This document shows, one piece after another, positions 34,885 to 43,317 of a stretch of 59,802 nucleotides of DNA. This stretch comes from DTU013 sp964490975 (GTDB lineage Bacteria > Bacillota > Clostridia > Acetivibrionales > DTU013). Under the pieces are notes generated by a model. The model searched no databases. It had not been told where the DNA came from and saw only the letters and a list, made by a program, of their open reading frames with translations. The translations under genes and the position numbers were made by a program. The stretch lies in the NCBI GenBank assembly GCA_964490975.1, contig CAZBEQ010000020.1, positions 1-59,802 on the forward strand, read 5' to 3'. Position 1 is the stretch's first letter; each line of letters begins with the position of its first letter.

Positions 34885-36090
34885 ATGTATTACAAAAGAT
34901 TAAAATTTGTGGTTGCTGGTTTGATTGCCATTATGCTGTTTTTATTCCTGCCAGGCTTTTGTTTTGCTCAGGACAACGCTGCTGCAGACGAAACAACCGC
35001 CACAATGATAAAGCGTCAGGCTGATATGGGCGGTATAGATAATGTCAGAGATGAGATAGATAAATATATTGATGATGAAAGCCTTGATCTGCTTGGCGGA
35101 TATGATGTGGATGAACTCATGGACGATTTGCTGAATAGATCGCCGGGACTGGATCTGAAAAATGTTGGCAACAATGTGCTGCGTTTTATTTTCAAGGAGC
35201 TCTATCAAAATATAGGTATCCTCATTAAAATTACCGTACTTGTTATTATCTGCGCACTGCTGAAAAATTTGCAGTCGAACCTTATGAGTGATGGCACTGG
35301 TCAAATCGCATTTTATGTATGCTATATCGTCACGGTTTCCATATTGCTTGTAAGCTTCAGCACAGTGATAAATATGAGTATCGGTATCATTGACAATATG
35401 GTCGGTTTCATGTATGCAATAATCCCCGTTTTACTGGCACTTCTGGTTTCGGGTGGCAATATAACTGCAGGAGGCATTATGCATCCGATCATTCTGCTGA
35501 TTGTAGAAACTGCTGCAACATTAATAAGAAATGTGTTTGTCCCACTGGTTTTCATGTCAGCAATATTGACCATCGTAAATAACATATCAGACAAAATACA
35601 GCTGACAAGACTTGTGAATTTAATAAGGCAAATAGTATCCTGGACGCTAGGCATTATTCTTACTGTATTCATAATGGCAATTACGCTGCAGGGATCCCTT
35701 GGCGCAGTGATCGACGGTGCTACACAAAAAGCTGCCAAATTTGCTATCAGCACTTTTATTCCGATAGTCGGAAAGACGCTGTCTGATGCTGCAGATACTG
35801 TAATAGGGTGTACACTGCTTATTAAAAATGCCGCCGGGGTTGCCGCGATGATAGGTATACTGCTTATATGTATAGTACCGTTGTTAAAAATAATCACGCT
35901 GGTTGGCCTTTTCAAAGCGGCCAGTGCTTTACTGGAGCCAATTTCAGAGAGCAGGATCACAAATTGTATCAATGATATGGCGGGATCTATGCTTCATATA
36001 TTTGCTCTGACTGCTGCTGTAGCTGTAATGTTCATTATTTCAGTAACAGCATTGATAAGTGCCGGAAACCTGAGCGCTATGCTGAGATAG
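34885..36090 (+). CDS. spoIIIAE: Stage III sporulation protein AE
   Basis: A 401-residue polytopic protein with a signal peptide-like N-terminus (FVVAGLIAIMLFLFLPGFCFA) and about seven to eight further helices. It is the membrane core component of the SpoIIIA complex. The family segments GFMYAIIPVLLALLVSGGN and SLGAVIDGATQKAAKFAIST are present. Confidence 0.94.
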   Translation: MYYKRLKFVVAGLIAIMLFLFLPGFCFAQDNAAADETTATMIKRQADMGGIDNVRDEIDKYIDDESLDLLGGYDVDELMDDLLNRSPGLDLKNVGNNVLRFIFKELYQNIGILIKITVLVIICALLKNLQSNLMSDGTGQIAFYVCYIVTVSILLVSFSTVINMSIGIIDNMVGFMYAIIPVLLALLVSGGNITAGGIMHPIILLIVETAATLIRNVFVPLVFMSAILTIVNNISDKIQLTRLVNLIRQIVSWTLGIILTVFIMAITLQGSLGAVIDGATQKAAKFAISTFIPIVGKTLSDAADTVIGCTLLIKNAAGVAAMIGILLICIVPLLKIITLVGLFKAASALLEPISESRITNCINDMAGSMLHIFALTAAVAVMFIISVTALISAGNLSAMLR

Positions 36091-36098
36091 GAGATATA

Positions 36099-36758
36099 AT
36101 GATAGACTTTATCAAAGATTGGACAGTTAGTATAGTAATGCTGGTTTTGTTTATTGTAATGATCGAAATGCTGCTTCCGCAGGGCAAAATGAAAAAGTAT
36201 GTCAACCTGTTGACAGGCACTATACTGATAATTGTAATAATTGAACCTATTGTGGGGTTGTTGGGCAGAGACTTTGATTTTTCTGCATCTCAAACGGCTG
36301 CAGCAGAAAGTATTGATAGAAAAGAGATAGAAAAGGCAGGCAAATTGCTGGAGGAAGAGCAGATGAGACAGACTGTCGAACTGTACCGGAGCCGCATTAT
36401 AGAGCAGATCGAACAAAATGCAATGGAAGTGGAAGGAGTGAAGGATGTAGAGGCGGACATTATTATAAATGAAGATTATCAATCGGAATACTTTGGAGAG
36501 ATAAAAAGAATTTACATTAAAGCAGTAGTTGGAAATGACAGCATTGAAAGCAGCAATAACGGTTCAAAAAAGAATAATGCAAAGATAGATAAAATGACAA
36601 TAACAAATGTTGAAGGAATCATGATTGACAATAGAACCAAGGATGTTAACAGCAGCATGGTATTTGACGCTGAATTGAACGGGAGACTGTCGCGTAGGAT
36701 CGCGGAGGTGTTTGGCGCTGACATTGAGGATATTATTATTGAGCAGATACAGAGGTGA
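36099..36758 (+). CDS. spoIIIAF: Stage III sporulation protein AF
   Basis: A 219-residue protein with two N-terminal membrane helices (IVMLVLFIVMIEMLL; LLTGTILIIVIIEPIVGLL) and an intermembrane-space ring-building-motif domain ending RIAEVFGADIEDIIIEQI. ATG 36099 follows GGAGATATA after an 8-bp gap. Confidence 0.93.
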   Translation: MIDFIKDWTVSIVMLVLFIVMIEMLLPQGKMKKYVNLLTGTILIIVIIEPIVGLLGRDFDFSASQTAAAESIDRKEIEKAGKLLEEEQMRQTVELYRSRIIEQIEQNAMEVEGVKDVEADIIINEDYQSEYFGEIKRIYIKAVVGNDSIESSNNGSKKNNAKIDKMTITNVEGIMIDNRTKDVNSSMVFDAELNGRLSRRIAEVFGADIEDIIIEQIQR

Positions 36759-36763
36759 AAGTA

Positions 36764-37378
36764 ATGGATATTATTAATGGGATAATCAAAAAAATAAAGG
36801 AATGGATCACAGGCCAGGATCGTAAGAAATTGATCGAAAATACCGCTATTGTGATTATTATAGGAGTCATAATAATAATCGCAGGCTCAGCAATGTTGAA
36901 TACAAGCAAGGGGAACAATGCTTCAGGGGAAAAGCAGCAAAGCGATACGAGTAAAGTAACAGAACCACATCAGGTGTCCAACACGGAGGTGGATTTGGAG
37001 GGAAAGCTGAAAACACTGCTGTCACAGGTAAAGGGAGTTGGAAAGGTCGATGTGATGATCACATATTCAGCCACAAAAGAAAGTGTACCTGCATACGAGA
37101 TCAAAAAAGGCGGTAACAGTACAGATGAACAGGACAGTGAGGGCGGTACCAGAAAGGTAAGAGAGGAGGAATATGAAAGCGTGCTTGCATATGAGGATTT
37201 GCCTGAAGGCGGTAAGGCCCCTGTTGTTATAAAGCAGCTTGAACCTGAGGTTAAGGGAGTCCTTGTAGTGGCTGAAGGAGCTGACAGTGTCGAAGTCAGA
37301 GATAGGATATGCAATGCTGTTACAGTGGTGCTTGATGTGCCTGTGCATAAGGTTCAGGTAGTTCAAAGGAAAAAGTAA
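36764..37378 (+). CDS. spoIIIAG: Stage III sporulation protein AG
   Basis: About 204 residues; one membrane helix (TAIVIIIGVIIIIAGSAML), then a ring-building-motif domain (LKTLLSQVKGVGKVDVMITY ... VEVRDRICNAVTVVLDVPVHKVQVV) that in Bacillus forms a large ring in the intermembrane space. ATG 36764 is 6 nt from AGAGGTG; a GTG at 36755 overlaps that site. Confidence 0.94.
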   Translation: MDIINGIIKKIKEWITGQDRKKLIENTAIVIIIGVIIIIAGSAMLNTSKGNNASGEKQQSDTSKVTEPHQVSNTEVDLEGKLKTLLSQVKGVGKVDVMITYSATKESVPAYEIKKGGNSTDEQDSEGGTRKVREEEYESVLAYEDLPEGGKAPVVIKQLEPEVKGVLVVAEGADSVEVRDRICNAVTVVLDVPVHKVQVVQRKK

Positions 37379-37468
37379 CATAAACGAATAGAAACATGAA
37401 TATATTATTTACTAAGATGGACAAAAAACTTAAATAAACATTTGTAAGTTAATGGAGGGGGCAGAGTG

Positions 37469-38056
37469 ATGATGGTATTAAAAAGAAAGCAGATAGTCAT
37501 TTTAGCGTTGATACTTTTGATTGTAGTAGCAGGCTACCTGCAGTACAGCTACAAACAGGGAAGCACGTCAGCCGATGCTGAGGGCAAGCTTGGCGAGGCA
37601 GTGTATGTAGACAATGAGATCGATAATGAGGCATTTGGAGAATCTGAACTTGACTTGACAGAGACTATTGATGATCAGACAAATGTGACAGCATCGAAAA
37701 TTGCCAATGATTACTTTGTTCAGGCCAGAATGGATAAGGAACAGAGCAGGAGTGAGGTCACCGAATCGTTAAAATCTATAACAGAGGATATTAATGCAAG
37801 TGTAGAAATAAAAGATGAAGCACATAGTAAAATGATAGCGCTGGTCGAAAATACTGAAAAAGAAGCAAGGATAGAGACATTGATAAATAAAATGGGATTT
37901 GAAGAGAGCTTTATATTATTTGCTGATAACGGAAGTGTAGATATAGTAATAAAAACACCTAGCCTGACTACTTCACATACCGCCCAGATCACTGATATAG
38001 TCACAAGACAGGCAGATGTTGACGTATCTGATATACATATCAAAACAATGTTCTAA
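37469..38056 (+). CDS. spoIIIAH: Stage III sporulation protein AH
   Basis: About 195 residues; N-terminal membrane helix (QIVILALILLIVVAGYLQY), a variable acidic stretch, and a YscJ/FliF-like C-terminal domain (IADNDYF-like IANDYFVQARMDKEQSRSEV through TRQADVDVSDIHI). In Bacillus it binds the forespore protein SpoIIQ across the space between the membranes. Last gene of the operon; a strong terminator follows. GGAGGGGG is 7 nt upstream of ATG 37469. Confidence 0.95.
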   Translation: MMVLKRKQIVILALILLIVVAGYLQYSYKQGSTSADAEGKLGEAVYVDNEIDNEAFGESELDLTETIDDQTNVTASKIANDYFVQARMDKEQSRSEVTESLKSITEDINASVEIKDEAHSKMIALVENTEKEARIETLINKMGFEESFILFADNGSVDIVIKTPSLTTSHTAQITDIVTRQADVDVSDIHIKTMF

Positions 38057-38072
38057 TAGTATCGATATTGCA

Positions 38073-38112
38073 ATTTGCGATGTTCCTGGGGTTCATCGCA
38101 AATAGTTTTTTT
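38073..38112 (+). terminator. Terminator of the spoIIIA operon
   Basis: ATTTGCGATG (38073-38082) pairs perfectly with CATCGCAAAT (38094-38103), and a run of seven T begins at 38106. Confidence 0.92.
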
Positions 38113-38119
38113 CAATAGT

Positions 38120-38148
38120 TTTACATGATATCATAAAAGTGTTATAAT
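38120..38148 (+). promoter_or_regulatory. Promoter of the Asp23 gene
   Basis: TTTACA (38120-38125), 17-bp spacer, TATAAT (38143-38148): a close match to the vegetative consensus, directly after the spoIIIA terminator. Confidence 0.85.
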
Positions 38149-38182
38149 ATTTTAAACACTAATAAACCTATGGAGGTAACTG

Positions 38183-38587
38183 ATGGAGGAGAACGTTCAA
38201 AGTGTGGTCAATGAAATAGGGACCATAAAAATTACCGACGAGGTTGTGGCAATAATTGCCGGTATAGCAGCTATGGAGGTTCCTGGTGTAACGTCAATGA
38301 GCGGTGGAATAGCAGGCGGTATTGCTGAAGCGCTGGGAAGAAAGAATCTTTCAAAGGGTGTCAAGGTCGAGGTCGGAGAGAAAGAAGCGGCAATCGATCT
38401 TTTTATAATAGTTGAGTATGGTTACCGTATACCTGAGGTAGCATGGACTATACAGGAAAGGGTCAAGAATGCAGTTGAAGATATGACAGGCTTGAATGTT
38501 GTGGAAGTCAACATACATATACAAGGAGTAAATATTGAACGTGAACACCGGAAAGAACTAGTGGAGGAACAGACAAAAATGAAATAA
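38183..38587 (+). CDS. Asp23/Gls24 family envelope stress protein
   Basis: A 134-residue Asp23 domain protein (GTIKITDEVVAIIAGIAAMEV, then GVKVEVGEKEAAIDLFIIVEYG, AWTIQERVKNAVEDMTGL). In Staphylococcus Asp23 is a very abundant membrane-associated protein held by AmaP and tied to cell-wall stress. Here an AmaP-like gene and a DUF2273 gene follow at once, the same functional set. AGGTAACTG precedes the ATG. Confidence 0.94.
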   Translation: MEENVQSVVNEIGTIKITDEVVAIIAGIAAMEVPGVTSMSGGIAGGIAEALGRKNLSKGVKVEVGEKEAAIDLFIIVEYGYRIPEVAWTIQERVKNAVEDMTGLNVVEVNIHIQGVNIEREHRKELVEEQTKMK

Positions 38588-38601
38588 AAACGTATTAGAT
38601 T

Positions 38602-38627
38602 ATAAACCCGTCAGGGTTTATTTTTTT
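38602..38627 (+). terminator. Terminator after the Asp23 gene
   Basis: ATAAACCC (38602-38609) and GGGTTTAT (38614-38621) enclose a GTCA loop and are followed by seven T. It may attenuate transcription into amaP, giving more Asp23 than anchor. Confidence 0.85.
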
Positions 38628-38707
38628 GGGAAAATAAACTATAATATTGGTAGTATAAGATTAGCAGTTAACAAAAGATAAGAAAATGATGAGGGGTGGT
38701 ATGGAGT

Positions 38708-39280
38708 ATGAAAATTCTTTTCAGAGTACTGCTTGCAGTATATGCTTTCTGCCTGGCTGTAGTTTCAGCGTTCGCCATGTATGTGGCGATATATCCAAAG
38801 GCATATGTTGATATATCTGAAATTGTTGTGAGAGGTATTACAACTGACAATGCAACTGGCAATGCAACTGGAATGAGAATAGCATTATTTATAGTAGCAA
38901 TGATTTTTTTCGCTCTGAGCATAATGTTTTTATTATCCGGGGTCAGGAGCAACAAGGATAAAAAGGCTGTCAGTAAACATACTAATATAGGTGAAATCAG
39001 AATATCGCTTAATTCCATCGAAAACATTGCCAGCAATGCGTCCAAAAGGTGCAACGGCATAAAGGAGTCGAAAACGCTGGTCAAAAAAGCTGAAGATGGA
39101 GTCGATATAGAGGTGAGAGTAATCGTGATGCCTGACATAAGCATACCTGTAATATCTGAAGAAGTTCAGGGACGGGTTAAAAAGTCAGTGGAAGATGCAT
39201 CAGGTATAACAGTCAGGAATGTCAGGGTAATAGTTGACAGTATTTACTCCGGTGTCACATACAAGCCCAGGGTCGAATAA
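38708..39280 (+). CDS. amaP: Alkaline shock response membrane anchor AmaP
   Basis: A 190-residue protein with two N-terminal membrane helices (VLLAVYAFCLAVVSAFAMYVAIY; IALFIVAMIFFALSIMFLL) joined by an external loop, and a cytosolic Asp23-like domain (EVRVIVMPDISIPVISEEVQ, VKKSVEDASGITVRNVRVIV). It is expected to tether Asp23 to the membrane. ATG 38708 is taken over GTG 38696, whose codon overlaps the GAGGGGTGG site. Confidence 0.88.
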   Translation: MKILFRVLLAVYAFCLAVVSAFAMYVAIYPKAYVDISEIVVRGITTDNATGNATGMRIALFIVAMIFFALSIMFLLSGVRSNKDKKAVSKHTNIGEIRISLNSIENIASNASKRCNGIKESKTLVKKAEDGVDIEVRVIVMPDISIPVISEEVQGRVKKSVEDASGITVRNVRVIVDSIYSGVTYKPRVE

Positions 39281-39292
39281 GGAGGCTTCGTT

Positions 39293-39523
39293 ATGAATAC
39301 AGAAAAGATCCTTATGTTTTATAATGAACACAAAGGCGCTATTATTGGCGCAGCAATCGGCTTTATACTTGCAGTGCTCATTTTAGTGCTTGGCTTTCTG
39401 AGAGTGCTTTTTATTGCAATATTGACCGGTGTAGGTTATTATATTGGAAATAGAATGAGCGAGGACAAGAATTACATAAAAAACCTTCTGGACAGGGTTT
39501 TGCCGCCCGGCACATACCGTTGA
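39293..39523 (+). CDS. DUF2273 small membrane protein
   Basis: A 76-residue protein with two membrane helices (GAIIGAAIGFILAVLILVLGFL; LFIAILTGVGYYIG), the DUF2273 signature. These proteins travel with Asp23 and AmaP and probably form part of the same membrane assembly. AAGGAGG precedes the ATG; 12 bp after amaP. Confidence 0.9.
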   Translation: MNTEKILMFYNEHKGAIIGAAIGFILAVLILVLGFLRVLFIAILTGVGYYIGNRMSEDKNYIKNLLDRVLPPGTYR

Positions 39524-39661
39524 GGCAGTACGGATATTTAACTGGGCAGATCGGTTTTCGGGTGGGTATACTCCCACCTGTTTGAAACGCTACTGAGGTA
39601 ATGAAATTTATATAACCGGGAAATTTCATTTTGAACCGAGGCGTTATAAGGAGGATAAAAA
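39524..39661 (+). other. Hairpin-rich spacer before nusB
   Basis: Two hairpins lie in this 138-bp gap: GGTGGG/CCCACC (39561-39578) and the 10-bp AATGAAATTT/AAATTTCATT (39600-39630). Neither is followed by a long T run. They could form a weak terminator pair for the Asp23 unit or a structured nusB leader. Confidence 0.5.
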
Positions 39662-40090
39662 ATGGGACGCAGAGCCTCCAGAGAGATGGCTATGAAGCTT
39701 TTATACCAGTTGGAGATACAAAAAGACGACAGGGAAGAACAAAAACAGCACTTTTTTGAAGAAAATTCTTTGGCGTCAAATGATAAAACGTATATTAACG
39801 ATGTTATAGATGGCGTATTTGCCAATCTTGAACCTATAAGCAATTTAATAGAAAAGCATTCCAAAGGCTGGAAGATTGGCAGGATATCAAAGATAGACCT
39901 TTCTATTATGCGACTGAGCATTTATGAGATTTGTTACAGAAATGATATACCTTACAGTGTTTCCGTCAACGAGGCGGTTGAATTAGCAAAACGCTACAGC
40001 GGTGAGGATGCTGGTTCTTTTATAAACGGTATTTTGAGCAAGATATCTTCCAGAGATTCCACAACTGAAGAACAAAATAACGGCGGTTAA
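39662..40090 (+). CDS. nusB: Transcription antitermination factor NusB
   Basis: A 142-residue all-helical RNA-binding factor that with S10 binds boxA of rRNA leaders. Family segments RRASREMAMKLLYQLEIQ, LSIMRLSIYEICYRNDIPY and NEAVELAKRYSGEDAGSFINGIL are all present. AAGGAGGA precedes the ATG. It opens the nusB-xseA-xseB-ispA run, a common Firmicute order. Confidence 0.96.
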   Translation: MGRRASREMAMKLLYQLEIQKDDREEQKQHFFEENSLASNDKTYINDVIDGVFANLEPISNLIEKHSKGWKIGRISKIDLSIMRLSIYEICYRNDIPYSVSVNEAVELAKRYSGEDAGSFINGILSKISSRDSTTEEQNNGG

Positions 40091-40095
40091 ATATA

Positions 40096-41319
40096 ATGCC
40101 TAAAATGAATGCGATTTCTGTTTCTGAAGTAAATAGGTATATAAAGGATATTGTGGCCAAAGACGTCGTATTATCTGGATTATGGGTAAAAGGTGAAGTA
40201 TCGAATTTCAAGAGCCACTATTCCGGTCATCTGTATTTTACATTAAAGGACGAGAAGGCAGTCCTTAAATGTGTGATGTTTAGATCAAATGCATCATCTA
40301 TGACTTTTATGCCTGAGGATGGCATGAAGGTTATAATAAGAGGATATATATCCGTTTTCGAACGTGATGGCCAATATCAGCTTTATGCAGAGGAAATGCA
40401 GCCGGATGGTATAGGCGCTCTATACATAGCTTTTGAAAATCTGAAAAAGAAGCTGCAGGCCGAAGGCTTGTTCGATGAAGATAGAAAACGCAAGCTTCCA
40501 TATATTCCACGGTCGATAGGGGTTGTGACATCATCTACCGGCGCAGTCATAAGAGATATCATAAATGTTCTAAGCAGAAGATTCTATAATGTAAACTTAA
40601 AGCTTTATCCAGTACAGGTCCAGGGAGAGCAGGCTGCAGGGCAAGTAGCAGCAGCGGTGCGCCGCTTTAATGAACTTGACAATGTTGAAGTTATTATTGT
40701 GGCCAGAGGCGGAGGATCTCTTGAGGAGCTGTGGGCATTCAATGAAGAAATAGTTGCAAGAAGCATTTATACATCTCGTATTCCTGTTATTTCAGCAGTG
40801 GGACATGAAACAGACTATACTATCTCGGATTTTGCAGCTGATGTCAGGGCACCAACGCCATCGGCAGCTGCGGAGCTTGCTATGCCTGAAAGAGCTGTTG
40901 TTGAGAACAGACTGGATGGATTAAAAATGCGTTTGAGAAATGCCATGAACAAAAAGACTTCCATGGAAAGGCTTCTGATAAAGAGGCTTGAGAGCAGCGT
41001 TGCATTCAGACAGCCATATAACAAAATATATCAGGACAGAATGCTGCTGGATGTACAAAAGAGGTATATGGAAAAAGCTCTGGCGGCGCTGAACAGTGAA
41101 TACAGAAACAGGCTGTCGCTTCTGGCGGCAAGGCTGGATACGCTCAGTCCGCTAAGCTCTCTGTCCAGAGGTTATTGTATAATCAGGTCTGAAGAAGACG
41201 ATACTCTGATAAAGTCGGTACATTCCGTCAGACTCGGCGAAAGGCTCGAAATAAGTGTTGCTGATGGTAAGCTGGATTGTACTGTCGATAGTATCAAGGG
41301 GGATGGAAATGAACATTGA
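40096..41319 (+). CDS. xseA: Exodeoxyribonuclease VII large subunit
   Basis: A 407-residue single-strand exonuclease subunit. The N-terminal OB fold (SVSEVNRYIKDIVAKD ... LWVKGEVSNFKSHYSGHLYFTLKD) is followed by the catalytic core with VVTSSTGAVIRDI, VARGGGSLEELWAFNEE and VGHETDYTISDFAADVRAPTPS. A coiled coil and the C-terminal LSRGYCII segment follow. Its stop codon lies inside xseB (11-bp overlap). Confidence 0.97.
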   Translation: MPKMNAISVSEVNRYIKDIVAKDVVLSGLWVKGEVSNFKSHYSGHLYFTLKDEKAVLKCVMFRSNASSMTFMPEDGMKVIIRGYISVFERDGQYQLYAEEMQPDGIGALYIAFENLKKKLQAEGLFDEDRKRKLPYIPRSIGVVTSSTGAVIRDIINVLSRRFYNVNLKLYPVQVQGEQAAGQVAAAVRRFNELDNVEVIIVARGGGSLEELWAFNEEIVARSIYTSRIPVISAVGHETDYTISDFAADVRAPTPSAAAELAMPERAVVENRLDGLKMRLRNAMNKKTSMERLLIKRLESSVAFRQPYNKIYQDRMLLDVQKRYMEKALAALNSEYRNRLSLLAARLDTLSPLSSLSRGYCIIRSEEDDTLIKSVHSVRLGERLEISVADGKLDCTVDSIKGDGNEH

Positions 41320-41545
41320 GGGTGTTACTTTTGAACAGGCAATTGCCGAGCTTGAGGGAATAGTAAAAAAGCTTGAAAAGGGAGAATTAACGCTGGATGA
41401 GTCAATAGGCTATTTCCAAAGAGGTGTTGAATTGACAAAGTATTGCAACAAAAAGCTTGATGAAGCAGAACGAAGCATCACCATTCTTATTGAAGGTGAA
41501 AACGGAATTATTGAAAAGGAGATGTCTGTACCAGGACAAGTGTGA
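41309..41545 (+). CDS. xseB: Exodeoxyribonuclease VII small subunit
   Basis: A 78-residue helical subunit: FEQAIAELEGIVKKLEKGEL followed by TLDESIGYFQRGVEL is the family core. ATG 41309 is 6 nt past AAGGGGG and overlaps the end of xseA, giving the usual coupled pair. Confidence 0.95.
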   Translation: MNIEGVTFEQAIAELEGIVKKLEKGELTLDESIGYFQRGVELTKYCNKKLDEAERSITILIEGENGIIEKEMSVPGQV

Positions 41546-42447
41546 CATTTTTCATGAAGGATTTTAAAGCTGCTTATAATGAGTATTTGCAGGAAACCAA
41601 TAATGCGCTGGAAGTTCTTTTAATATCTGATAACAGACCAGGTTCAAGCATTTATGATGCTATGAGGTACAGCCTGTCAGCCGGAGGAAAAAGGCTCAGA
41701 CCGGTACTTGCGCTTGCTGTATGTAATTTACTTGGAGGAAATAAAGATGAAATCCTTCCTTTTGCCTGCGTTATAGAACTGATACATACATATTCGCTTA
41801 TACATGACGACCTGCCAGCCATGGACAATGATGACTTCAGGCGTGGGAGACCGACTAATCACAAGGTCTTTGGTGAAGCTGCCGCAATACTTGCAGGGGA
41901 TGCTTTGCTCAACAGGGCATATGAATTGATGATATCAAGTATTATCAAAAGCGGAAAATTTTCAGAAAACTATGCAAAGGCAATGCAAGTTATTGCTGTT
42001 AATGCCGGTGCTGAAGGAATGATACGTGGTCAGACGATAGATATTGAGTCAGAAGGAAAAGAAATTTCTAAAGAGACACTTGAATATATGCACAGGTGTA
42101 AAACAGGAGCCCTTATTAAGGCGCCAGTGTTAGCAGCAGCAAGTATCTGCAGGGCAACAGCGCAAGAGTATGAAAGTCTGGAAAAATATGCTCAAGCAAT
42201 AGGGCTCGCATTTCAGATAAAGGATGATATCATGGATGTAAAGGGCAGTCTTGAACAGATGGGAAAACCCGTAGGCAGTGATGCTGCGTTACATAAATCA
42301 ACATATGTAACATTGTATGGGATCGATAGGGCAGAAGAGTTGCTTAATGATGCGATTTCCACAGCGGTGGAGTCACTTGGCTGCTTTGGAGATAAGGCTG
42401 TTTTCCTAAAAGATCTTGCATATTTCATAAAAGACAGGAACAACTAA
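41542..42447 (+). CDS. ispA: Polyprenyl (farnesyl/geranylgeranyl) diphosphate synthase
   Basis: Condenses isopentenyl diphosphate with allylic diphosphates; about 301 residues. First aspartate-rich motif LIHDDLPAMDND and second QIKDDIMD are intact, with YSLSAGGKRLRP at the isopentenyl site. Start: GTG 41542 overlaps the xseB stop (GTGA) and has AGGA 5 nt upstream; ATG 41554 is an alternative. It lies directly before the OLE RNA, whose far side holds dxs, the first isoprenoid enzyme. Confidence 0.95.
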   Translation: MTFFMKDFKAAYNEYLQETNNALEVLLISDNRPGSSIYDAMRYSLSAGGKRLRPVLALAVCNLLGGNKDEILPFACVIELIHTYSLIHDDLPAMDNDDFRRGRPTNHKVFGEAAAILAGDALLNRAYELMISSIIKSGKFSENYAKAMQVIAVNAGAEGMIRGQTIDIESEGKEISKETLEYMHRCKTGALIKAPVLAAASICRATAQEYESLEKYAQAIGLAFQIKDDIMDVKGSLEQMGKPVGSDAALHKSTYVTLYGIDRAEELLNDAISTAVESLGCFGDKAVFLKDLAYFIKDRNN

Positions 42448-42558
42448 AAACAAGTTTTATTCATGAGTATAGTGATGATAAATTGACATAAAGAAAGAAA
42501 CATGTCTATTACGCATAAAAACAGAACTTAAGTAATTCTTTATCAGTTATTGCATATA

Positions 42559-42567
42559 TGATATAAT
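42559..42567 (+). promoter_or_regulatory. Extended -10 promoter for the OLE RNA
   Basis: TGATATAAT is an exact TGnTATAAT extended -10 element. Start of transcription would fall near 42574, about 10 nt before the closing helix of the RNA. The -35 region (around 42536-42541) is weak, as is usual with extended -10 promoters. Confidence 0.65.
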
Positions 42568-42583
42568 AAGAACTCAAAAACAA

Positions 42584-43222
42584 GGTGGCGCAGTATTCTA
42601 GTCAGTACTGCCGTTTCTGAAAACGGGCCTAAAAATCCGTTAAAGGGCATATCGATGAAGTTCCTTGTGTCGGCTTGCTGCGCCCAGCGGTGGGTCGGTG
42701 CTGGGAGTTAAGGTTCAGGGGCGATCTGCAATGGCATGCAGGCGTTGACCCCTTTACCGTGGAGACCCTGACTTGTGGTTAAAAGCCGGCATGATGCTTT
42801 ATTACATTAGAGATTATACTTATTGTATTACTGTGATGTGCTGTATGTAGACTACGATCAGGGATTGAACCTGTTAGGCGGTATCATTTGATGCTGCGAA
42901 CAGCGTAGCCTGCCTTGCGTGGGTATGGTGGATAATGGATCAGATGCATGAGTACTGGCCGGTATGAGCGCATTATCGCTGTTTGAAACCATACTTGCAA
43001 AAGAGGCTAGGAAGCGGTCAGACTGCTGGGGAAAACCCCTAGACTGTTCCCAATGAAATATAGTGGGGATTGCAGTGTGGACTAAGTGGTGATCAGGCTC
43101 TGTCAGTGGTAACGCGGCAGCTGCGAATTTTAAGGGAAACCGCTGATTTGGCGACATTTCAGTATTTACAGGGGAAATCCTGCCTGACCTAAGCCGCAAA
43201 ATTTACTCATTATATTGCCACC
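42584..43222 (+). ncRNA. ole: OLE RNA (ornate, large, extremophilic)
   Basis: A 639-nt non-coding stretch between ispA and the oapA-like gene, the diagnostic position of OLE RNA. The ends close by GGTGGC (42584-42589) with GCCACC (43217-43222). Inside are many compact helices: GCAGTA/TACTGC (42590-42611), CCCAGC/GCTGGG (42683-42705), AGGGG/CCCCT (42717-42753) around CTGC/GCAG, a helix closing 42921-42996 that contains AGCG/CGCT (42967-42980), GGGG-AAAA-CCCC (43028-43039) and CAGG/CCTG with a GAAA loop (43169-43182). G+C is visibly higher than the flanks. OLE RNAs form a membrane ribonucleoprotein with OapA, affect tolerance to alcohol, cold and magnesium, and also bind OapB and OapC. I did not run a covariance model; identification rests on structure, length and neighbours. 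Confidence 0.9.
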
Positions 43223-43317
43223 TGTTTACATAAAATATACGGGACATAAATGTCAGCAACGCTGGAAAGTATATTACTGGCATTGATCCTACACATAGAA
43301 TACGGAGGAGTTTGTAT

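Noticed and set aside
42858..43199. A 113-codon frame on the minus strand inside the OLE RNA
   Set aside because: No ribosome binding site, composition unlike genes nearby, and the region is explained by RNA structure and synteny.
42584..43222. tmRNA, RNase P RNA, SRP RNA or 6S RNA as alternatives for the structured RNA
   Set aside because: Too long, with none of their landmark sequences or tRNA-like ends; genomic position fits OLE alone.
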